Assembly (NCBI RefSeq): GCF_010183535.1
Contig: NC_071330.1
Location: 2,833,717 to 2,897,716, forward strand
Direction: 5' to 3'
Source of the DNA: Caenorhabditis remanei
Taxonomy: Eukaryota > Nematoda > Chromadorea > Rhabditida > Rhabditidae
DNA length: 64,000 nt
Notes under the pieces: generated by a model
What the model was told of the DNA's origin: nothing
The model's database searches: none
The model's input: the letters and a program-made list of their open reading frames with translations, nothing else
Shown: positions 1-11,700 of the stretch, piece by piece
How positions within the stretch are numbered: the stretch's first letter is position 1
Layout: each line of letters starts with the position of its first letter
Made by a program: the position numbers and the translations under genes

Positions 1-122
1 GTTGATCTATACACTCCGTAAACAATTGATATTGTGATACCACCAGGGAGGTCGTGTCACAGTCAGAAATTTGACAATTTCCAACTAAAAACTGCAAGTA
101 TCCCATTTTTATGGCTAGTAAT

Positions 123-467
123 CAGAGTTGTACGGAATGACATTTTTCGATTTCCGGAATCCGGAACCGGAATGACGAAATAACTCGGAATTCCGGAATT
201 CCGAATGATTCGATAAATTTGCAAGAGTCATTTTTCGAGTGTTTTTAATGATAAATAAAATTTTAAACTACTTTTGAAGATCAAAACCAAAAAAAAAGGG
301 CTATACTTGCTTTTTATACTCAAAAAAATTTAAAATTTCAACTTCTGGATTCCGGAAAAAAGGAAACTCAAAAAACCGGAATCCGCAACCGGAATTAAAA
401 TTTTCACTTTCCGGAATCCGGAAACGGAACCGGAATGTCAAAAAACCCGGCATTCCGGACAACTCTG
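123..467. mobile_element. hAT-like MITE with CCGGAAT-type interior
   Basis: The ends are CAGAGTTGTACGGAATG and its near-perfect inverse. The interior is a run of short CCGGAATCCGGAA-like motifs. The 8-bp sequence CTAGTAAT flanks both sides (115-122 and 468-475) as a perfect target-site duplication. The right-hand copy contains the stop codon of the acid phosphatase gene. No coding capacity is seen, so it is a non-autonomous element; the hAT assignment is inferred from TSD length and end sequence. Confidence 0.8.
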
Positions 468-3400
468 CTAGTAATGTACAGTTTTTAGACTATCAAAAAC
501 GCTATCTATCCAGATCTCCCTGTTCATCCAGACGTTTCTATACCAACCTAAATACACAAGTTCGCCCCCCTGCACCAATCCACACTCCTTCTCCCAATCA
601 TCCGGGAAGTATTTGCTCAAATCCTTGCCAAGACTTTCGAGTGTACACGGTGCATCACACCCCGGGATACTGTACTCAATCAATCGATCGATATCTGTAT
701 CATTCTTATGGAACACTCGAATCACTCGTGTTTCGTTCGCCATTTTGTGCATTTCAATGAGTAGACACGTCGCGTATTTCGGATAGATTTCGTAGAATAT
801 TCCGAGGGTGGCAAGGAGTGCCGCGATTGTTGAGTCGTGCTGAAAATAAAACGTCTGGCGCGTCTTAGACGCTTTCCCACTTACCGCCGAGTACGCATAA
901 AACTTCGCCTCATTCCCCAATTTTCCGTTTGATTTATCACTGAATCGATGGAATATCTCTTCTAGAAGTGTTCCTCCACGTAGTCGTCGAAGGGTATCAG
1001 TGTGGAATTCCAGCTGAGACACCTCGTTATACAAGTCATTCACACGAGAGAATATACTGGAATTCATCCACGACGGCCACGAGATGTTGTGCTGGCTCTG
1101 CAAACGCGCTCTATTGAAACCGAGGAAAAGTGCTTGGGGAATTGAGAGACGCAGGGAAAAGTCAAGGAGATTTCGTTAGAGCGCAGTTGTAAAATCTTTG
1201 CAGCGATACTTGAAAATTTTGATTAGAATTTCAGGTCACGCCCACTGCGTCTCTCATATCTTACTATTACTGCTATCAATAGAGCGCATGTTTTATCTGG
1301 CGCGCCTTCGGCGTGTTTTATATGAATTCTTATTTTCAGAACCGGCCTGTGTGTTCAGGTGTCCGGATTTTCAAAAATCTGTCCTAGTTTTGCAATTTTA
1401 CGCTGATCTGGCGCATCTTTGGCGCGTTTTTCTACCCGAAATTTTAATTTTAAGAATCGGTCTGTACGTCCACATATCCGGATTTCCGTAAATCTGTCAA
1501 TATTTTCAGGTGGTAATCTGGAGCGCTTTCGGCGCGTTTTTCAAAGAAAATGCCCAGTTTTCATAAACTGTCTGTGTGTCCAGGAGTCCGGATATCCGAC
1601 AACAAAATTTTCCGGTGTCTGGCGCGCCTTCGACGCGTTTTTGAAAGTTGCAATTTTCTGACTGTCTATTTCCAGATTATATGCTCATCTGGCGCACCTT
1701 CAGCGCTTTTCTTTCCAACCTTATATCTCTGTCTGTCGATCTGTCAATCCATATGTCCAATTACCTCACAAAACAAGTTATCATAAATCTTCCACGTGGC
1801 TTTCAACTCCATATCGGGCAAATTCAATTTCTCGGAGAAGAATTTGAGCTCCGCGGCAAATTTTCGGCGTATTCCATCTGCTTTTTCCGATTTCCATTGT
1901 TTGTTCATCTCGATTTCAGCCGTCGGACAACTCACTTCTTCATAGAGTTCCTGGAATTCAAAAATGGTTGGTGGTGGCCTAACTTTTCTGAGTAAGGGAT
2001 TTCTAGGCCACCAATCCCAAGAGAATTGGTAGTGGCCTAGTTTTTAGGAATGAGAGGTTTCTAGGCCATCATTAATAAGGGAGTTTTCGCATGGCCTAAC
2101 TTGGATTTCTAGGCCACTCTTTCTAGTCCACCAATCTCATCAGAATTTTCAATGGCCTAACTTGTCCAAACCGAAGTTTCTAGGCCACACCCATTTTCTT
2201 CCATTTCCGTCTGATTTTCATAAAGTTTTAGCGTGGCCTAACTATTCTGAGTAAGAGATTTCTAGTCCACCAATCTCATCAGAATTTTCAATGGCCTAAC
2301 TTTTCCATATTGAATTTTCTAGGTCACACTCATTTTCTTCCGTTTCTGTCCGATTTTCATCAAATTTTCGCATGGCCTAACTTTCCCTCCCCTGAGATTT
2401 CTAGTCTATCTCTCTACCAGAGCTGTGCGGAAGTAAAATTTTCAAAAAAGGAAGAAGGAAGAAGGAAGAAGGAAGTTGGGTCCGAACCCGGAAGTCGGAA
2501 GTTAATTTTGAAAATGAAAAATTTGAGGAACAATTTTTCTAGCCATCTCTGAAAACGAATTTTGGCGTTGTTTTGCATACAAAACTCCATTAAAAATCAA
2601 CAAAACTCCGCTGAAATTCCGTCGAAAATTACAAAATTTTTGTGAACTTTTAATACGGAAGTCGGAAGTGGCGAACAATTTCAACGGAAGAAGGAAGAAG
2701 GAAGAAGGAATAAAATTTCAAAAAAGGAAGAAGGAAGTGAAAAAATGCCCGGAAGAAGGAAGAAGGAAGAAGGAATTCCGCACAGCTCTGCTCTCTACCT
2801 TATCCATTGGTTTCGGTCGTGTATGCACTGGAATCGGTTGCCACATCAATCCCTCTGAAATCGCGTGTTTCGGTGGAAACAGACCGGCCATATTCGCCTG
2901 AGCTGACATCAGTGTTCGATTATAATCCGAACTTCGAATATAGATCTGGAAATGCTCCAGGTAGATGGAGATGAGTGGGCGGAGTCTTACCGTATTCCGA
3001 TTGAATTTCTCCCCAAGCCACGAGCCATACCGTTTGCGAAGCCATTGGCCGAGACGGTATTGTTGAGCTGGAAGAGGGGAAATATTGAATTGTCCAAGTG
3101 GGTGTCTGTTTGTCCAGATGTCTCTTTTTGTAATATTCATACTTTTCAAGGCCCGGATAAGCTCGGGAAGGCCTGATCCAGGCCGAGGTAAAATTTCGAA
3201 GGCCCGGCTGGCTTCCAAAAAGTTTTTTTTCCAAAAGTTTTTTTGACATTTGTTAATTTTCCATCGAAAATGTTCGATGATTTTTCAGAAATTCTTGAAA
3301 TTCTGAATTATAGTCGAAAATTTGACTTTTTCGCGAAAAAATTCAAAACATTTTGAGCAATATTTTGAAAAATCAAATTTTTAGCTGAAAAATTCTCAAT

Positions 3401-4338
3401 TTCGTGGTTTTTAGTGTTCAAAAACTTCAGGAAATGTCTGTTTGTCCAGATATCCGGATGTCTCCAAAAGTGGGCGGAGCTTACTTTGTTCTTGCAAGTG
3501 CGCTCTATCGAAATTCTCTCTAAAAATGGTCTCTTTTTCTCCGCGTCTCTCGATTCAACACGCTATTTTTCTCAGTTTCGGTAGAGCGCGGTTGTATTGC
3601 CGTTTTCCTCAAAAATCGCCGAATTTTAGACAAAAAAGTTTAAAAGTTTTTCAAAAAATTAGTTCAGAAAGTTTTTTTTATCGCAGAGCTCTGATCCCGA
3701 TGAGTTAGATTTTCAGTATTTGGTCACGTCTGAAAGTGGGCGGAGCTTAACCAAATTTCTGTTTTTTTTTCGAAAAGATGTCTCTCTAACTGTCTGTGTG
3801 TCTATCTAGAAGCCCTGAAAGTCTGAAAGTGGGCGGAGCCTATAAGCTTGTCTGGCGCACCTTTGGCGTGTTTTCTATAAATTCTTATTTCATCTGTCTG
3901 TGTGTCCTGTCCATATGTCCACATTCTCAAAAATCTGTCCTAATTTTCCAATTTTCCACTGATCTGGCGCACCTTTGGCGCGTTTTCAAGAAAATGCGAG
4001 TTCTCATTAACTGTCTGTGTCCAGGAGTCCGGATATCCGACAATCAATTTTCCAGTGTCTGGTGCGCCTTCGGCGCGTTTTAGACTCCAGGGATGTGCCC
4101 ATCTCTCACCTGCTCCCTCCTCAGTCAACTCTCCAATTCCCTCTGGCCATTTCCGAGAATCTTCTGGAAAAAGGTACTCCGCCGGTGTCCGATCTCCGTG
4201 TCTCCATACTGTATGCACGTATTCTAGAGTGTCAGTATCAGCGAGAATGCCCACTTCTTTCGAAACGGCCACGCATCTGATTTCACCAATAAAGAGGAGA
4301 ATCAGAAGAAAAGTGGCGAGGGGCGGGGGAGGGGCCAT
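468..4338 (-). CDS. pho-5: Histidine acid phosphatase, PHO-5-like
   Basis: Six exons on the minus strand: 4338-4110, 3067-2991, 2945-2799, 1950-1765, 1097-885 and 839-468, giving about 407 residues in one continuous frame. A hydrophobic N-terminus (residues 7-18) looks like a signal peptide. The catalytic RHGDRTP motif is at residues 46-52 and the second catalytic motif HDST begins at residue 285, as in histidine acid phosphatases, which hydrolyse phosphomonoesters in secretory compartments or at the cell surface. RSSDYNRTLMSA and WQPIPVHT are further family motifs. The family usually ends in a membrane segment after the ECGL motif; here the tail after ECGL is not obviously hydrophobic, so the C-terminus may have diverged. 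The symbol rests on family resemblance plus neighbours ykt-6 and algn-11. Introns 1 and 3 are swollen by repeats. Confidence 0.9.
1960..2417. repeat. Tandem repeat, about 138 bp, with AGGCCA motifs
   Basis: This stretch of phosphatase intron 3 has repeated TTTCTAGGCCAC and ATGGCCTAACTT motifs. The string CCACCAATCTCATCAG recurs at about 2128 and 2266, giving a period of about 138 bp, with more diverged units either side. Confidence 0.75.
2418..2790. mobile_element. hAT-like MITE with GGAAGAA/GGAAGTC interior
   Basis: The ends are CAGAGCTGTGCGGAA and TTCCGCACAGCTCTG. The perfect 8-bp duplication CTCTCTAC lies at 2410-2417 and 2791-2798. The interior has two blocks of GGAAGAA/GGAAGTC repeats around unique AT-rich DNA. 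The right-hand duplication supplies the first eight bases of phosphatase intron 3, including its GT splice donor on the minus strand. Confidence 0.85.
3490..3600. repeat. Palindromic GCGCTCTA...TAGAGCGC repeat
   Basis: An imperfect hairpin with arms that begin near GTGCGCTCTATCGAAA and end near TTTCGGTAGAGCGCGGTTGTA, around a core with TCTCTTTTTCTC and TCTCTCGATTC. It belongs to a family seen at least ten times in this window, usually with outer ends close to TTAGCACGGCAC. Confidence 0.7.
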
Positions 4339-4817
4339 GCAATGGCTGAAATTTTAGAATTTTTTTTTTGAAAAAAAAATTCCGAATTTAGTCACAGCAA
4401 GCATTGAAAAAAGGACGCTATCCTATAACATCTAAAAACAAAGAAAAGGGGCGGGGCTTACATACTAACATTTATTTAAGTTTCTTAAGGAAGTTTCAGA
4501 GTAAACCTCGGAAGCTCCGCCTCCAAAAAAGGGGCGTGGCCTACGATTTTAACTCGAAATCTCGAAAAAATGAGGAAAAATTACATGAAGAATAGAAATT
4601 TTCGGCGGGGAAAGAGAGAAAGGAAAGGGCTCATTCTGATATATTTTTCAGGAGAAAAAAGAGAGAAAAAGAAATTGGCACAGGAGATTGTGCGTATGGA
4701 ATTCTGGAGGAATGGATTTTGATAGAACAATTTTAGGAAAAAGAAAAAAAAATTGGCTGGAATTTACAAACAAAGACAGACAGGAAGGACAGGGAGTTCT
4801 CAGATTGAGTACTTTTG

Positions 4818-4897
4818 AGCAATCGCGCCCCGTCGAACGGTGGAAGTTTTGGCGCGAAATTCAAAAATTTAATCTAGTCTAGTAGGGCGCGATTGCT
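4818..4897. repeat. Short hairpin repeat
   Basis: AGCAATCGCGCCCC at the left pairs with GGGCGCGATTGCT at the right, with a loop of about 50 bases. It lies between the phosphatase start and the ykt-6 stop. No gene is seen in the rest of this roughly 800-bp spacer. A TTTATT at 5016-5021 could be the ykt-6 poly(A) signal read on the minus strand. Confidence 0.7.
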
Positions 4898-5155
4898 ATA
4901 TTTAATCAAATAATCGGAGGAAAAAGAAAATAAATCTAGCAGAGAGGAAAAAAACAACTAATCGAAATGGAAATTTGATGAGAGGGAAAATTGAATAAAA
5001 TTGGGTGAAAATCGATTTATTAGGCTCCGCCCACTTTTAGGCCACGCCCCTTTTTCATTCCAACGTTTTGCTATGATTTTCAGCGCCATTTCCACCCAAA
5101 CTCAATCAATTTTCAGCAAAAATACGAATAAAATCACCGAAAAAAGAGGAAAAAA

Positions 5156-7251
5156 TTAGACATAATTGCAGCACTTGTTCATTTTTCTCGCCGACGTGTA
5201 GAACATCTTCGACTGATCCGACAAATTCTCGGACTTTTTGACGAGATCATCGAGCTTCTCTCCTCGATCCAAAACCGATTGAATCGTATTATGCATCACC
5301 ATTTTCGTCTCTTCGACCTCCTCCTGGACACGTGTCATCGGGTCGGCTTCACGTGGATTCTGCCATCTGTCAAGGAGTTCTTTCAGTCCAGAATAGGAAC
5401 AGTCCTTTTCGGTCTTGATTCCGGGCTGAAAATATATAAGTATGTCTTCAATAGAATCTCATCTGTGGGAGGAGCTTAAATTGCTCCACCCACTTTTGCA
5501 ACAGTGCGGCACGGATTTGGTTTATTCTCGCAATTTTTCAGAATTTTTTACAAAATTTGTTTGAAAAACAGCAAAAATATATAAAAATCTGGGACGGCGC
5601 GAGAAAAAACTCTGCGTCTTTCGCCGATACTCTCTCGGTGGGGCGCAGTTGTAATAAAAATGCTGTTTTTTATTTTTTTTTGTTTCGAAAACATTTTATT
5701 TTCTTACGATTTCTCCGTTGAGATTTTGTGAATGCGCTCTACTGAAACCGAGGCTGAGAATTGAGAGACGCAGAGAAAAGGAACGTTTCTTCAGGGAATT
5801 TCGTTAGAGCGCAATTGTAGAAAATGTGCAGCGCTACTCGAAATTTTGATCAGAATTTTAGGACACTCCCACAAAGACTAAAAAAATTTCAATACCCTCA
5901 CGTATCTGCATCTCTCATATCTAACTATTACTGTTCTCAATAGAGCGCATTTTCTATATTACTGTCTTCGCTGTACAAACGGTTTCGTCTTTCTGTGTGT
6001 TCAGGTGTCCGGATTTCCAAAAATATGAAAAAAAAAACATGCAACTTTACGCTTGTCTGGCGCACCTTCGACGCGTTTTTCAAAGAGAAGGCCAGTTTTC
6101 ATAAACTGTCTGTTTGTCCAGGACTCTGGATATCTAACAATCCAGTTTTTCGATGGCTGGTGCGCCTTCGGCGCGAGAAAAAATCTTTGCGTCTCTCGGC
6201 GATACTCTCTCGGTTGCGGTGGGGCTAAGTTGTAATAAAAATGATGTGCTTTGGTCTTCTTTCATTTGAAAATATGCTATTTTCTTATTATTTCTGCATT
6301 AACAGCGCTGTGCGACAAATTGCAAAAGTGGGAGGAGTCGGGACACGCCCCTTTTCCCAACTAACCCATTGAACAGCTGGAACTTTCGATGTGAAATCAT
6401 CGAGAACTCTTCCGAGAAAACTCATTGCGACACGTTGTTGATATTCCGAATCGGCGACACACACAGCTGAGAGTCCGTCGTTTCGAACGTAACAGTGGAC
6501 GAGATACTCGTTTTCCTGGAAAAAATATGAAAGTAATCGAGTGAATTTGGCATTGAAATGTGTTGATTTCAGCTGGATTTGTCAAAAAACCGCAATTTTG
6601 GTGTTTTCAGATGAAAATTAGCCAAAAATGACAGTTTTTCGCTAAAAAAAATAGGGCGTGATTGCGATTTTTAAAATAATTTTTTTTCAAATTTCGAGTT
6701 ACGATCAAGGTTCGATGTCTGTCTGTTTTTCCGAATGTCTTGATGCTCAGTTTTCTGAAAATGGACATCCGGACAAACGTATAAACAGATAGACTTAAAA
6801 ACTACTAAAAAGGCGTCAAAGGCACGCCAGACTCGAGAAAATGAGGTTTCCGAGCACAATTTTGTGATTTTTCAGCTGAAATGTTGGAAATCTATCTGTA
6901 AATTTGTGTGTCCTGAAGTTAGGTCAGAAGATGAAATATTCGAAAGTTTTTTTTAATGAAAAACGTCTTTTTCAGACAATTTTCCACAAAAAATCACTTT
7001 CTAGTGTCAAAAATTGTGATTTTCGCGATTTTCCTCATCAAAAAACTCAGTTTTTCCTCACAAACCTTAACAGAACTTCTCGTTCCGGGACCACTTCTCT
7101 CAACGAGCAATTTCGACGTGAATGTCATGAATTCTTGAACAGATCCACGTTGAAAAAAGCTGAACGACGACAGATCGGATTCTGATTTGAAGATACGAAC
7201 GGCCTCGGTGCCAACGTCTTTGTGCAGAACGTGCACTGAATACAATTTCAT
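5156..7251 (-). CDS. ykt-6: YKT6 longin-type R-SNARE
   Basis: Three exons on the minus strand: 7251-7066, 6515-6366 and 5425-5156, joining in phase to 201 residues, the usual size for YKT6. The start MKLYSVHVLHKD opens a longin domain; SFSFFQRGSVQEFMTF and YVRNDGLSAV are typical. The R-SNARE helix follows from about residue 140, with the central arginine in SVLDRGEKLDDL. The protein ends CCNYV: the two cysteines normally carry palmitate and a prenyl group that attach YKT6 to membranes. YKT6 acts in ER-Golgi, endosomal and autophagosome fusion. It lies between algn-11 and the phosphatase on the same strand, so co-transcription is possible, although spacers of 0.8 and 1.5 kb are long for a worm operon. 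Confidence 0.97.
5730..5825. repeat. Palindromic GCGCTCTA-family repeat in ykt-6 intron 2
   Basis: The arms GCGCTCTACTGAAACCGAGG and TTTCGTTAGAGCGCAATTGTA flank an AGAGACGCAGAGAAAAGG core. Immediately left (5595-5655) is a partial copy of a second family with CTCTGCGTCT, CGCCGATACTCT and GGGGCGCAGTTGTAAT motifs. A further copy of that family is at 6170-6240. Confidence 0.7.
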
Positions 7252-8310
7252 TTTGGTTGTTGAACCTGGAAAAATGGATCTAATTTTGGGGAGAAAAAGG
7301 AAAATGTGGAGCGAAAAAGACGATAAATTATGAGAAAATGTAGAAAATATACAGAGAAACCAACAAAATGTGATGGAAATAAAGATAAAGTTGTGAGAGA
7401 AAACCGATAAAATCAATTTTTGCCAGTTTTCAATAAGAAATTTCTGTTTTCAAAGTCAGAAACCGATTTAAATAGAGAAAAATTGATTAAGAACTAAAAA
7501 AAAGATCGAGTTGGAGAAAAATGACGATTTCAAGAAATTTCGCAAGAATAATTCAGTTGAAAACGGAGGACAAACGGGAAAAATTCAATAAAATCGAGAA
7601 AATTGGTAAAAATATATAGTTTTTTGCCTGAAAAAACTATATATTTTTACGAAAAAAGATGCAATTCAAACGAATGAGAAATGAGTGATTTGGATGGTAT
7701 TTAGAGGAAAAATATTTCGATTTCATGAAATTTTGAAAGAAAAAACCTCTAGAAAACAGGAAAGTCTTCAAATACAATTTTTTGTTAAAATTAGAAAATT
7801 TTCTGAAAAAATCAAAAGAAAATGACTGAGGAAACGGGAGAGCAAGATGGACATCGAATCTGAAAAAGCAATTTCAAAATATCAAAAATCGGTCGTTAAC
7901 CCATGAAAGTCACAAAAAAGAATACAAAAAGACAGATATTATCATCCCTAAAGAGTGAAAAACGTTCATTTTTAAAAGCATTTGATGTATTTTTTTGACT
8001 ATAAAGCGGTAACCCATAAGAAAAGAAAAACAGTAAAAAAGAAACAGTAAATATGAGAATTATATCGGTATGAGGAGAGAGAAAACCCGAGGAATTCGGT
8101 TGAAAACGAGGAAAAATAGGGAAAAAATTTAGAGAACTTTCTCGATTTGATTGTTCCAGTGGGTCTGAAAATTGAGAAATTATTTGTAGGAAAAAAGGGG
8201 CGGAGCCAAGCTTCCAGAGGGAAAATGCAATTAACTGCGCCATTGTGGGCAGTCGATACGCAGCGTTTCAGCAATCGCGCTCTACCGAAATTGAAGAACG
8301 CAAAGAAGAA
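7252..8310. other. Spacer between ykt-6 and algn-11
   Basis: AT-rich DNA upstream of the ykt-6 start. I see no coding exon on either strand. A short palindrome around AAAAATATATAGTTTTTT lies near 7605-7645, and a repeat with GCAATCGCGCTCTACCGAAA begins near 8270. Confidence 0.6.
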
Positions 8311-8760
8311 GGCTTCATTAGAGCGCATTTGTTGAAGTCATGCTAGGACAATTTTCTACTGTCTCATGAGTTTTTAGGGTCATTTCTACTGAAAATTTTG
8401 AATTTGGCGCCTAAATATTCGGTCCAACGGAGCGCAATTGCTCATTTTCAAACCACCAAGAGGATTTCCGTAGAGCGCATTTGCTGAAGTCATGGTAAGT
8501 CAATTTTCTACTAAATCATCTGATTTTAGGGTCATTTCTACCGAAAATTTAGAATTTGGCGCCTAAATATTCGGTCCAACGGAGCACAATTTCTTATTTT
8601 CAAACCATCAAGAGGATTTCCGTAGAGCGCGTTTGCTAAAGTCATGCTAGGTCAAGTTTCTACTGTCTCATGTGTTTTAGGATCATTTCTACCGAAAATT
8701 TAGAATTTGGCGCCAAAAAATTCGGTCCAACGGGGCGCAAATGCTCATTTTCGAACCTCA
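8311..8760. repeat. Three tandem units of about 152 bp at the algn-11 3' end
   Basis: The motif TAGAGCGCATTTGCTGAAGT or a close variant recurs near 8317, 8471 and 8623, and GGTCCAACGG occurs once per unit. Spacing is about 150-154 bp. The right-hand unit runs into the last codons of algn-11 (stop at 8745-8747), and matching sequence (CTCATTTTC near 8441, a variant near 8593) recurs in the other units. The array therefore looks like a triplication of the gene's terminal codons plus 3' flank. Confidence 0.8.
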
Positions 8761-11700
8761 AAAGCATTCTCTCCAAATCGTGTCAACGACTTCCTCGCCC
8801 ACTTCCGAATATCATCTCTTTTCCGTTTTCCCTCTTCAACTATTTTCAGAATTGTCTCCGCATATTCTTCTCGTGTTATCGACAGATATCCGACACAGTG
8901 TCCCTCGAAATCCTTGACAATATCCATTTTCGGACCGCCCGAATCGTTCGAAAGGATTACTGTAGACGCGGCCATCGCTTCGACAACCGAGATTCCAAAG
9001 TGCTCGTTGTGCATTGTGTGGATTGAGATTAAGGCTTTCTGAAAATTGAGAACGCGTCAAAGGTGCGCCAGACACAAGGCCTAAAAACTGAATCTGGGTC
9101 CAATTTTTGAATTTTGAGCAAATTTTTTTTTTGAATTTTGATCCAAATTTAGAGTTTTGAGCCAATTTTTTTGAATTTTGAGCCAAATTTTGAATTCTGA
9201 GCCAATTTTTTAAAAATAAAAGTCGATCAGAAAATGACCTCGAGAAATTCGTATATTTTTGGCGGACAATTTGAAGTTTTATAAACAATTAGCCGAAATC
9301 ATTGAATCTGGGCTTAAAATTGAATATTTAAACAGAAATTGTATATATTTATAGTTAGAATCTCGAAAAATCACTTTTCAGCACAGCAAACTCGACAAAA
9401 ACTTAAAATTTTCAAATTTCCGGTGAAAATTCTCAAATCAGCCTGACCCGGTCCATAGCTTTTCAGCGCTATTTTTTCGTGTTTTAATTCAAAAAATCAC
9501 AAATTTTTCTCATAAAACTCACCGACAACTCGGCGACCAAATCCTCATAGGGAACATTCAATTGCCATACTAATTGCTCATCAATTCCCATTTCCTTCGC
9601 TTCTTTTTTCAATGATTTCACTCTCTCCTGATCTTCTTCATTTCTACATCCACCAGCAATACATAATTCCACTTTGTATCCTTTCTTTTTCAATGGTTCC
9701 TTCACATCTGCCAACACTTCCAACTGTAGTTTATGATTCTTTTCCGGACGAATTTGACCGACGGATAGGAGGCGGACCGTTTTTGTCTCTTCTAGTCTGG
9801 AAATTAAATGGAGAATTTCTATGAAAAATGTGAAATATTTATCAAGAAAAGTAAAGAAACTTGTCTGAAAGGCATAGGAAAACACATTTTTGATTGAAAA
9901 TATGCTCGAAATGCTTATATTAGCATGAAACGCTTCTTACAACCGTGCTCTACCGAAATCAAAGAAAATTGTGTGTGAAATTGAGAGACACAGAGATAAA
10001 GAGACATTTCTCAAAGGCATTTCAGTGGAGCGCAGTTGTAAGAACAGTGCCGAGCAGAGTTGCGCGGAAGTGGTTTTTTCTAAAACGGAAGTCGGAAGTC
10101 GGAAGTAAAATTTTAAAAACGGAAGTCGGAAGTGAAAAACAGCCCGGAAGTCGGAAGTCGGAAGTCGGAATTCCGCGCAACTCTGGTGCCGAGCTAATAA
10201 AAGTGCAATATTTCTTACTTTTTAAAATAATTTTCAATGAAATTTCATGACAATTATTCTATTTTCCACAAAATTCGATAAATTTTTGACCAAAAAATTA
10301 CAGAAAAAAAAACTCATGAAAAGGGAACTCACAAAGTCTCGGCGACCGATTCGATATTCAAGAATGCTTCAACATCACACGGCGGATAGACGATGCTTAC
10401 ATCGCGTCGAGACCAAATTGAAGTGATATGTCGTTGTGTCCAACTGTCATTTTCAGGAATTTATATTTATATATTTATAGAATTTCAATTACCTTCCATT
10501 GACCATCACAACGTGCGCCGCCTTTCCAGCTAACCAATAGAGAAGTGCAAAGAGACGGTAGTAGGCGAGCTGAAAATTGGAAAATTCTGAATGATATTTT
10601 CAGTAAAATCTCATTTGTGGGCGGGGCCTAATTGACTCCTCCCACTTCGGCAATAATGTGGCATGATTTTGTCGCGACCACTTTTCAGATTACTTCGAGC
10701 TTAATTTTACAGGAAAAGAATCATTTTTCCTCTTTAAAAAATTAAAAAAATTTGTAATGAATTCTGCGAAAAAAAAGTCTAGATTCAACACGTATTGCTG
10801 GAAAAATCAGAAAATAAGAAATTTCGGAAAAAAAGACAAACATTTCAGAAAAATCGGTCAAAAACGATCAAAATTTAGCTGAAATCTGTCTGTCTGTCTG
10901 TCCAGATGTCCGCTTATATGTCTGTCTGTCCGGATGTTCAGAATTTCAAAAAATCTATCAAAAATGACCAAAATCTCTTGAAAATCGTGTGTCTGGCGCG
11001 TCTTTGGCGCTTTTTTCAAGTTAAATGAGTCTGTCTGTCTTTTTGAATGTCCTTTTTAATAAAATTTTTCATAACTATTTTCTTCTTTTTTTTTTTTAAA
11101 CCGGGATTAACAACACCCACCTTAGCCCACGACAAAAAGTTACTCTGCGCAATAGTGCTTGAATTATTAAAAGTCTCTTGTCTCGACTCGACAACATCCA
11201 ACATATCACATGAAATCGTCGGATAGTGAACATAGGCGACAACTTTACTTCCAGCCATACGGAATGCAGGGAGTGATAGTGGATAACCCATCGAATCGAT
11301 GAATACTTCTGGAACCAGGTGACACCATGCTTCAAGTGCCAAAGCGAGTCCAGCGAGTGCTTGGAAGAGCATTGTGAAATGTTTGTAGTGATGAGCTTCG
11401 ACCAGTGAACGCCAGCTGGAAAATTAGGGGATTTATGGTAGTACTTGATCTAAGAACTGTTACAATATGGAACTCCAGTGCAGTGCAGCGCGTTTGCTTT
11501 CATTCACTATTGAATTTTTACTCTATTTTCCAGATTTCACCCAGAAGAAGGATGATTTATGAAAGATTTTTTTGGGTGAAATCTGGAAAAAGCGCAAAAA
11601 TTCAATAGTGAATGAAAGCAAACGCGCTCCACTGCACTGGAGGCACATATCGTAACAGTTCTAAAAGCAAGTACCGACGGATTTATAGCCATTTCAAGAA

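Noticed and set aside
1198..2000. Cluster of overlapping plus-strand ORFs near the phosphatase gene
   Set aside because: They repeat the words CTGGCGCGCCTTCGGCG and TCTGTCTGT and lie opposite phosphatase exons and introns; repeat-derived.
8147..8335. Short plus-strand ORF with GKKGRSQASRGK
   Set aside because: It runs into a GCGCTCTACCGAAA repeat and has no partner exons.
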